From assembly GCA_963277665.1 (NCBI GenBank), contig OY728143.1, positions 231,127,591-231,191,590 of the forward strand: a stretch of 64,000 nt of DNA, written 5' to 3'. Numbering within the stretch: the stretch's first letter is position 1; each line of letters opens with the position of its first letter. The notes under the pieces were generated by a model, which saw nothing but the letters and a program-made list of their open reading frames with translations, did not search any database and had not been told where the DNA came from. Below, one piece after another: positions 56,500 to 64,000 of this stretch. This DNA comes from Viscum album. Its lineage: Eukaryota; Streptophyta; Magnoliopsida; Santalales; Viscaceae. The position numbers were made by a program, and so were the translations under genes.

Positions 56500-57130
56500 A
56501 TATGGTGGGATTTCCCCCCTCTAGAGGTAATTTTCAATGGGATTCGTCGAACTGGTTGTGTGACCATAAGGATTATAAATGGGGATAATCTCATCAATTT
56601 CCTTCATATCAGTATGAATGAATGGAAATAACATTTGATGGTGGGTAATTCTGATGACTATTTCATCCTGGTCTAGATCATCCAAGGTCGTAGCTGAATT
56701 TACCAATGCATCAGCTTGACCATTTTGTAAAAGGGGGACGTAAGTCAACATTGGTTATAATGGGAATTATTCCATAAATTCTAAAACATGGTTCATAAAT
56801 GGAACCAATACTTATTTTTTAATGTAATATTCACCATTTACCTCGGCTAGCGCATGATGTGCCAACTCCAGGCCAACAATGTGGGCCAAGTATTCTGCTT
56901 CATTATTTGTTCACCCCTCTAAAAGCTGTAAGGAGTAAGGAAAGACATCCTTTTCTGGGGATATGAGTATGACACCCAACCCTACATTTTTGAGCTTGGA
57001 ATCCTCCGTCCTTTTCCCTGTTGGGATTCTAAATGAACCATCAATGTACATTTCTCATGCTTGGGGGCCTTCTTTGATGGAGAATAATTCTTCATCTAGA
57101 AGTTCAGTATCCAACTGGGGCGTTTATTCT
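56500..57130 (-). pseudogene. Element D: RNase H (Tat lineage)
   Basis: The minus strand reads ADFL*DHPLE, EMYIDGSFRIPTG (catalytic Asp in 'YFDGS/YIDGA'), GLGVILISPEKDVFPYS, TNNEAEYLAHIVGLELA (catalytic Glu in 'NNxAEYxAL'), NGEYYIKK and YVPLLQNGQADALVNSA ('xNxxADALAxLA'). 'ADFLADHP' before the RNase H and this spacing are typical of the Tat lineage. One stop interrupts LEG*TNNEAEY. Confidence 0.85.
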
Positions 57131-58330
57131 AAGGGGTGATCTTACAAGAAGTCCGCTAACAACTTTCCTTTGATGGATTTATGGGGTATATATTATATGT
57201 CAAACTATTTTAAGATGATTTCCCATCATGATGGGTATCTAGTTAGCATAGGTCAACATAGGATATAATTGAGAAGATTGTAGCGGGAGACTAAATGGCC
57301 CTCGTGGTGCTGCAGGTAATGCCTGAATTTATAAACCACAGCGATTAGGGAGAGGATGTTCTTTTTAATCCATTAATATTGAGTATCATCATCGATCATT
57401 GTTCATCCGAAGTAATAGAGACTTCTCTTGCTACTTGCATCATTCATCTATGCGGGGATGGATCCTAATGATTGTTCCAAGTTGGTTAATACAAAATGAG
57501 TGGTCTCTCCTCAACTGGTGGCCTTACGACTGGTGGACATAGGATATATCTTTTGATATTTTCTAATTATTCTTTAAAATCATTATCCCACTCATATGAA
57601 ACCCCTTTCATCATCAACCCAGTGAAAAGAAAACATTTACCCACATGGTTGGTTATAAAGTGTCGGATGTAGGCCAGGTGCCCCAAGAGACCCCTCAACC
57701 CAATGTGGTTGCGCGGTGGAGACATTCCGAGGATGGATTTTGTCTTTTTTATGTTCAAATTTTATGTTTCAATGACATATGACTATGATGAGTAATTTTC
57801 TAGAGGTAACGTTGAAATCACACTTTAGGGGATTCTTCTTTAAACTGTGTTGTCATAGTTCGTTGAAGGCAGCTTCAAGATTTGTCAAGTGGTTTGAGAA
57901 CTATCATGATTTAGCCCCCATATCACATATGTATCACTTTAAAAACCATACCATAATGGGATTTAAAATGCAATTCATGGTGTTCTGATATGTAACATCA
58001 TCATTTTACAGGACAAATGGCATCACCTTATAGAAAAACACTCCCTAGGTGCCTGACAGTAATTGCTTCTTCATCTCCTTGGGCCATTCAAATATGGTTG
58101 TATCCAAAATATAAATCTGTGAAAGAGAGGACCTAATATCCAGTGTCTGCATCAATCAAATAATTTTTTATCGGGACTGAGAAATAATATTTCAGACAGG
58201 GCTGATTAAGGTCCCTAAAGTCAATGTATACTATAATCTATCTGATCTTATTTTGGATAGGTACTATGTCTACCATCCAAATCAGATATCTGATTTTCCA
58301 AATGAAGTTATATTTGAACTTTTTGTCAAC
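57131..58330 (-). pseudogene. Element D: reverse transcriptase and connection region (Tat lineage)
   Basis: Right to left: WMVDIVPIQNKIR, VYIDFRDLNQPCLK ('CVDFRDLNxACPKD'), LSFTDLYFGYNHI*MAQGDEE ('FSFMDGYSGYNQIxMA'), a badly decayed part around 57,800-58,000 in which LQRTMTTQF can be matched to 'YQRAMTxIF', then MNIKKTKSILGMSPPRNHIG and GLLGHLAYIRHFI ('LRGLQGRLAYIRRFI'). The YVDD block could not be read with confidence. Many stops and shifts are present. Confidence 0.75.
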
Positions 58331-59100
58331 TTAAGCCTCTATTTTGGAAGCATGTGTCATGTGGCTCCTTCTACCAGCCTGCTTATAGCCACGATGGTAT
58401 TCTAGCTGACCCAGACGATTAGTGGTGACCTTAGGATCAAGGCCAAGAATTTCCATGTAATTCCAAGAAAACTCATCTCGATTCTGATTTATGAATGAGG
58501 TATATGCCTCTTGGTCCTCTAAATTTATATCCACACTAATCATAGTGTGACGTGGGTCATCTTCAGTGTCCAGGTTTATCTCCCTAAGTTCATCGATTAT
58601 GGTAGAGACACCTTCTTCGAATGTGGGAGGGGCATCATTGAGGTCTTCTTCTCCTTCTTTTTCTTCTTATTCATCATAATATTTCCATGTTTATGGATAG
58701 TGTATTATCAGGATGAACTCTCTAGCATTGGGATAGAAGTCATCTTCCACCTTAGTGAGATGCTGGGAACTATCTGGGGTCTTGAGAAGGGGTCAAGAGC
58801 ATCTTTTTTTGGGAATTCCCTATCATCATATGGGCTAGTGTTCTTTTTAGTGTCTTTCCACTTAGTGGCCATAAGGGAAATCATGAAGATGGATGAGTCC
58901 ATATCTAATCTTGAACTTATCCACCCAACCCGATTGACAGGTAATGGATACTCTTCCCCAAGCTGTTTGAAGGGATCGACAGGATCCACTTCCTATCCAT
59001 TTGGGGTGGTGACCCAATCAACATAATTGGCCAATGTATTATTCTCTATTGATTAATAGAACCCTACATCGATGTAATTCGACTAATAATATTCAAACTG
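58331..59100 (-). pseudogene. Element D: linker between protease and RT
   Basis: 58,331-58,543 reads NRDEFSWNYMEILGLDPKV, the entry block of Tat/Athila RT ('xxxDVFAWSYEDMPGLDPxV'), followed by HMTHASKIEA. Further right is an open minus-strand stretch (58,708-58,989) with no recognised domain. Plus-strand frames over the same DNA are antisense shadows. Confidence 0.6.
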
Positions 59101-59450
59101 GGACTTATCAGCATGCAATTTCATATTTATTTAATTAGCGCAATATTTTATGCATTTATGGTATGATGAGGGAATCATTGTGTGATGATGCAGCCAGAGC
59201 TTCCCTAACAGGACATTAAAGGCTATACTTTTCCAGACTACCATAATCATGGAATCAGACACGAGGTCACCAACAGAAGTTTTAAGCATTATTTTTCCCA
59301 ATGTATTCTTCTAACTTTATTCATATCCCATCAGAGTTGTGGTATTGGGTGTTATACTATCTTTATCATAGACTAACCGATGAAATGTTCACAATGGGAG
59401 GAGGTTGACCCCTTGTCCATTTACGATGAAAATTATCTATACGTCAATAT
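59100..59450 (-). pseudogene. Element D: aspartic protease C-terminal half
   Basis: Across several stops and shifts the minus strand reads VYDKDSITPNTTTLMGYE, FNVLLGKLWLHHHTMIPSSY and CIKYC. The middle piece matches the Tat-lineage signature 'FNxLLGRPWLHxxxxVPSTLHQxLKF'. A partial active-site region (about 59,400-59,430) no longer shows a clean DNG/DSG. Confidence 0.65.
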
Positions 59451-60895
59451 CATTTATCATGCCAAACACATATAAGGGTTTTATGTGTTCTTTCATGATG
59501 GATTCTTTATCATGGTCTGTGAAGGAGATGATAGCCTGACACTGTTTTTGATTGGTCTATGGCTAATAGACTTCAAAAGCTACTATTTTGGTCTTGAATT
59601 CATGGAGTTTTAGTAAGTCTTTGAGGAGTGCCTCCCTAAGGACTTCAGACATACTCAAGGAATCCATGATTTATAGATTTTCCAATACTGAGTCTAGGAG
59701 AATTATTATATCATATTTTTAAAGTAAATGTTGGTGTTTATCATCTCGGAGATGCTATTTAATGGGCGCTTTGGGGTCTTGTGATCTAGAAATAGATGGT
59801 TCGACCTCTGTGATAGTAGCTGATGGTGACGATATGCTATCTATGTTTGTCAAAATTGTTCTACCAATACTCCTTGGCTGATTAGAAATATTTTTTCCCT
59901 TCTCTGGATAACCCAAGATTATTGGGCTTGGATATCTTCCGGTGCGGGTAGAGAAACCTTTTGGTTCCTGCTATGTCTGCTGGAGTATTCTTCTATGTGT
60001 TTCTGAAATATTAATAGTTTGAGTTATGGTGTGGTTGGGAATTTGACCCATGCCATGATCATGACTTCTAAGAAACCCTTAGCCTTGACGATCTCTTCCT
60101 ATGGATCTCCAGTTTTATGTGGGGAATTTGGTTTCATGTATATAGTCTCTATCAGAGAATTGGTCATTCAAGAGAATGACATTAATGGAGTTGATGATTA
60201 ATTCTTTATCTGACAATGATTTTGACTGAATGTATTCTCCTAATGGTACAATTTGGTATGGCAGTTCCCATTATCCCATTTAGTGGGGCAGTGATAATTG
60301 TCTCAAATTTTCTAGCATGAAGTCTGAAAGTGTCAATACTGGCTTCATCTTTGGTGCAAGCTCATCTTCTTGCCCCTACTTTTGGACATTCTTTCCCTCA
60401 TAGGTTTATGGGGATGAGTATGATGACTGTGTTGCATCATGAACTTTTGGGGGCACAGTTGGATGCATCAACTTCACGTGGAGGATTCCATGAGCTCATT
60501 TGATTGTTTTCTTAGTCATCCAACTGTCAATTTTTTCTCCTTTTTTATAGAGACTATTTTCCATTTTACATCATCTCTTGGGTCTAAGGTAGAAGCATAT
60601 GAATCTTTTTCTTGTGGCGGACCCAACGTGATTTGTCTAGATTCTAGCATCTTTTATAGGATATCCTTGAAGAATAAGAACATCTAAATAGTGTTCTCTA
60701 GTATCTGGTGGTAGGTACAATAATTTGGATGGTCATCGAGACTTACTTCATTGGATCATTTTGGATATGGTAGCTGGAGAAAGTTGAAATTCATGGCGTC
60801 TATGAGGTATTAGAGAACTTGGTCATCTTAGAATGAGAATAATTTATTTCTTTGTTCCTCAAACTTGTTTATTTTCACACCCCTTAGCTCATATT
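59451..60895 (-). mobile_element. Element D: region between gag and protease, no domain read
   Basis: The spacing and position suggest the C-terminal gag/linker part of element D. I could not read a zinc knuckle or any other motif on the minus strand. The open plus-strand stretches at 60,019-60,201 and 60,439-60,687 have no recognised domain. Confidence 0.4.
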
Positions 60896-61660
60896 ACTAA
60901 GGTGGGTGTGGTTTTTGGCATCGAGGGGGTCCTGCATGGTTTGGTAGAGGCCTCCCTACTGGAGCTAGTGCCAGGGGTGGATTAAGATTGACAGAAGCCA
61001 CTTTAGCTTTTCCTGTTCTTTTCCTTTGGGCGGATGGGGCCACCTTGGACTTGAGATTGGTTCCCTTCAAGGAGTATTCTATCTTTTGGGTAATGGAAGA
61101 GAAATCTAGGAACCCACTTGTGTACTTCACTGGGATGAGCAATGTTCACAATTCATCAAGAAGATTATCAATGCACATAGAGTGGATTTTGTCATAGGGA
61201 ATGGCTAATTTATGGAGTAAGTCAAGTCATTCCATCTGGTGATGAAGTGTGAAAATCTTTTATTCTCTCACTACATGAAGTTCATGTTATCACTGACACT
61301 TGTCTTAAGATTTCTTAAACTGGAATGGAAGAGAAAAAAATCACCAAAGGACCTCCCATCATGTGATTGAGTTAGTTGGAAAGCTAGTATACCAAACAAA
61401 GGTTGAGCCCTAGAGAGTTAGCATGAAGAACTTCAGTTTCACAACATATTATTACTCGGGGGTTCCCATCATGGGTTCACAGTAAGATTAATGGTGCATT
61501 AGATGTTGTTCTAGGTCTCCATAACCATTGAACATCGGGAATATGGAGTTCATGAAGTTTAGCGGTGGTGTAACGTAGCTCACCCAGTCGGGCTATGTTA
61601 TTCACTCTATCTGTATCAGAGTGCATATCCCTTCCATAGCTTCCATTTGAGCTGTCAGTT
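60896..61660 (-). pseudogene. Element D: gag (retrotransposon Gag domain, Tat lineage)
   Basis: Reading right to left with frame changes: IFPMFNGYGDLEQHL ('FxKFDGxGDPxEHL'), LT(L)*GSTFVWYTSF ('LxGxAxxWYxxL'), FKKS*DKCQ, REWKIFTLHHQMEWLDLLHK-like sequence with two stops, then DFSSITQKIEYSLKG and a basic tail SAQRKRTGKAKV (60,897-61,142). This order matches the nucleocapsid-type Gag core of Ty3/gypsy elements. It is heavily decayed. Confidence 0.65.
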
Positions 61661-63000
61661 GATCGATAGTATTCAAGATCCTTTGATTCATATCCTTCTA
61701 TAAATGATCTTTGGAGAGTGTAGCAGGGAGAAAAACTAGACGTTCTTTCATTGTTGGAATTTGTGGTGGATACCCAACTAGGGTTATCTTTTTTGTGTTC
61801 GCCTGAATGTATTCTGGATGCTTTACAAATAGAGGGAAGTCTTCATTTCCTTTTAGGGAGACATTCATGTAGTTTGATGGTCTCGGTGCTGGTATTGATT
61901 GGAATTTGAGCTTTATTTCATTTACTGGGATGAGTGCATGTGGTAGGGTCACCTATTTTGGGAACACCTGTTGATGCTCTGCTTGTGGAATGCATCTAGC
62001 CAGATATTTATCTCAATTCAACACAACATTGATTCATCTATTCTCTTTTATTTCTTCTTCCTAATTGAGGAGTCTTTCCTCGAGTGTGAGAGATAAATTC
62101 TTAGGGGGGGAGGTGGCAGGTCATAGATGACTTGAGATTTTTTCTTCTCCTTATTGGGGATTTGTGAGGGAGTTAGTGATGTATTTTCTATGGGTGCACC
62201 CAAATTTAGGGTAACACTCGAGTTCCGAGTATGCACTCCACCAAGCTTGGTTAGGGGTTCCTCTAGAATGGAACCATATTCTATTGCATCCTCTCCATTT
62301 GCATCATTTCTGTGAGATTTTTGGGGTTGAAATCTACCATGTTCACTGACACATACCGCATTGGGGGTGGTGTACATGGTGTTGAATGATTGTATAAATT
62401 TTTATTCCCTTTATTGGAATTTATCCTTACATTTTGTGGTATTGTTCAAGTATACTGGTGGATATCGACCAAAAGCGATCCCTGGTCTGAACTCATAATA
62501 TGACTTCATCTCGGAGGGTAAAAATAGCAAGATAGGTTTTAACAGGTGAACACTCTACTCATTTTTATTCTTATATTGGAAAAAATAAATCCATTGTGCG
62601 GGAACATTAGGTAAAAATTACCCTAGTCCTATGGGAAAGGGTTTCTCCTATTCTTCCATTGATTCACTACAGCCTAGATTTTTTGGTATTACGATGGAAT
62701 TTTGGGTTAAAAATTCCCCCATCCATATGGCCGTGGTTTGTTCCTATATTACGGCTGTAGCTGAAACTGTTTACACCGTTTTTATTTCATGCACTCCCAT
62801 TCGGGTGTGAGCCAAGTTTGGAACTAGATCTGCACTGGATTTATTGTATTTAAAAGACATGAGCACTGCTTGTTGATTTTCTTCCCTTAAGAGGGAAGCT
62901 TACTAGATGTTCTCTATTTCATGTACCATAAGCTTTTCAATGTCTCGATATCTTTGAGCCTGACACTTTTGAGACTTACTATGGGTTGGTTTTTATTGAG
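61661..63000 (-). pseudogene. Element D: N-terminal gag or upstream ORF1-like region
   Basis: A series of open minus-strand pieces joined by stops: VKHPEYIQANTKKITLVGYPP (61,698-61,952), an open frame of 109 codons (62,048-62,377) with PQKSHRNDANGEDAIEYGS, YYEFRPGIAFGRYPPVYLNN (about 62,470), and QRYRDIEKLMVHEIENI plus SLLREENQQAVLMSF (about 62,880-62,960), which looks helical. I recognise no catalytic domain. Tat elements often carry a long, poorly conserved N-terminal Gag or a separate ORF here. Confidence 0.45.
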
Positions 63001-63388
63001 AATTCTATCTTTCCCCGGTAGGTATTTCATTTGATTGCTACCTTTGGGTAACGACATTGAAAGATATCATTTTTGATGTGGTCTGATGGATGGGATGTGG
63101 GGTGAAGTGTAGAGATCTATTTTCTCCCCATACCTGGATATCAACTCCAAACGGGGCATTTCAGATGAGGTAATGTAACTTTTTTAGTGTGTGGAGGACA
63201 GTGAACTAAAGGTTTTTCTTTCGCCTATCTGATCGTGTTTTCCGGGCAGACAGGAGGTATTTTAGGCCGATTAGACAGTGAAGCACTCATAATATGTTGA
63301 CATGGTATGCATACCCTTTATAGGGAAAGAACATTTCTTTTATATGGTGAAGATTCATCCAAATATAGAGGTGAATGTTACACATACA
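63001..63388 (-). mobile_element. Element D: 5' region, nothing recognised
   Basis: No motif read on either strand between the N-terminal gag-like stretch and the open frame at 63,389. Confidence 0.35.
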
Positions 63389-63610
63389 TTACTCAGACAA
63401 CTCCCATGGTATGTCAATGTGAGAAGTGGTCATGGGCCAATACATCACTAGTATATTATCCTTATCTAGTTTTATTCTCATGAGAAACATATCTTGTTTC
63501 TCGCTTTCTAGGTGCTCCTCTACTTCATATGCCCATCTTGACAACTTCTTAATAATTTTTTTCCAAGTAGCCAGACTGGTAGGAGTCTCATTGATATGTG
63601 AGTGGTGCAA
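63389..63610 (-). pseudogene. Element D: unassigned open frame in 5' region
   Basis: 73 codons, rich in Lys/Glu/Trp/His, with TPTSLATWKKIIKKLSRWAY followed by a helical EVEEHLESEK stretch. It lies upstream of the gag-like pieces in element D's orientation and could be part of ORF1. No family was recognised. An antisense plus-strand frame overlaps it. Confidence 0.3.
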
Positions 63611-64000
63611 TGGTGGATCCGAAGATGATGTGTCCCCAGACCATCCTATGGTTGAGAAAGGATATCACTCATTATAGACAGAGTGTCTAATATGTCTTAA
63701 TCCATCTTTCATAGTGCTATATCAGATAAGGGATTTCTCACATTTTTTCCAGCAAGGGGAGGACCTTATTTCTAGTGTGAATTTTGAATGTGGGGAGAAA
63801 CATTGCAATTTGTGCAACAATGGGGAGGGATACTATTGAAACATGATGTCTGGTTGTAGGGAATATACCTTTTGAATATTATATAGGGGGAACATCAGGG
63901 AAGGATATGGTGAGGGGAGGACCTTCTTGATGACTGTTATGATGGAGAGGACTACCATCACAGCTTGATATCTGGATAGAGGGGAAATTTATGCAGTGTA
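63611..64000. other. Purine-rich end of window, short repeat
   Basis: GGGGAGGACCTT(A/C)TT occurs at about 63,757 and 63,913, each pair of neighbours sharing 'TGATGTCTGG'/'TGATATCTGG'-like blocks, a spacing of about 156 bp. The 5' LTR of element D is expected at or beyond the window edge. No boundary was seen. Confidence 0.35.

Noticed and set aside
58547..59026. 159-codon plus-strand frame with hydrophobic stretch (EVFFSFFFFLFIIIF)
   Set aside because: It is antisense to the protease-RT linker of element D. The apparent membrane segment is the complement of a Glu/Lys-rich region.
1..64000. CRISPR array, prophage, bacterial operon or riboswitch
   Set aside because: No short regular direct repeats with unique spacers of the right size, no ribosome-binding-site-led gene runs, and all recognisable frames belong to plant retrotransposons.

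Overview
The window looks like repeat-dominated nuclear DNA from a large-genome flowering plant. The reasons are stacked Ty3/gypsy and Ty1/copia retrotransposons, LTRs of 3-4.6 kb, initiator-Met-tRNA primer sites, a TTTAGGG-like degenerate block and a plant mobile domain (PMD) reading frame. I see no host gene, tRNA, rRNA, CRISPR array or bacterial signal. Every reading frame I can recognise is a decayed transposable-element gene. The species cannot be told from this window.

Region 1 (1-22.6 kb) is very AT-rich and is built mainly from two diverged members of one large-LTR gypsy family in opposite orientation. Element A (+ strand, 1-9001) is cut by the window start. It has a 5' LTR (1-3673), a PBS, a 1.7 kb interior almost without coding sequence, a polypurine tract and a 3' LTR (5373-9001). 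Its full LTR would be about 4.6 kb; the 3' copy lost about 0.98 kb. Element B (- strand, about 9.8-20.7 kb) has older related LTR-like segments around remnants of a zinc knuckle, protease, reverse transcriptase (RT) and RNase H. A 0.6 kb telomere-like block lies where integrase would be expected. Two copies of a tRNA-derived SINE-like repeat lie at 4.3 kb (-) and 21.8 kb (+).

Region 2 (about 22.6-64 kb) is less AT-rich. I read it as one very large Tat-lineage Ty3/gypsy element (element D) on the minus strand. Its gag (about 61.6-60.9 kb), protease (59.4 kb), RT (58.5-57.6 kb), RNase H (57.1-56.5 kb) and integrase (56.4-55.75 kb, continuing at 44.67-44.24 kb) run right to left. Beyond pol are several families of tandem repeats (44.2-40.8 kb), then an antisense (+ strand) extra ORF with a PMD signature (26.6-28.6 kb, continuing at 37.3-40.0 kb), then repeat-rich non-coding DNA (26.5-22.6 kb). 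The outer LTRs of D were not found.

Two younger insertions break element D. Element C is a complete but dead Ty1/copia element (- strand, 28,614-37,291) inside the antisense ORF, with 1.43-1.44 kb LTRs and near-identical 5-bp flanks. Element E is a complete but dead Del/Tekay-type chromovirus (+ strand, 44,678-55,745) inside the integrase gene, with 3.1 kb LTRs and a C-terminal chromodomain. The insertion order, D before C and E, follows directly from the interrupted frames. All pol genes carry stops or frameshifts, so nothing here looks able to transpose on its own.
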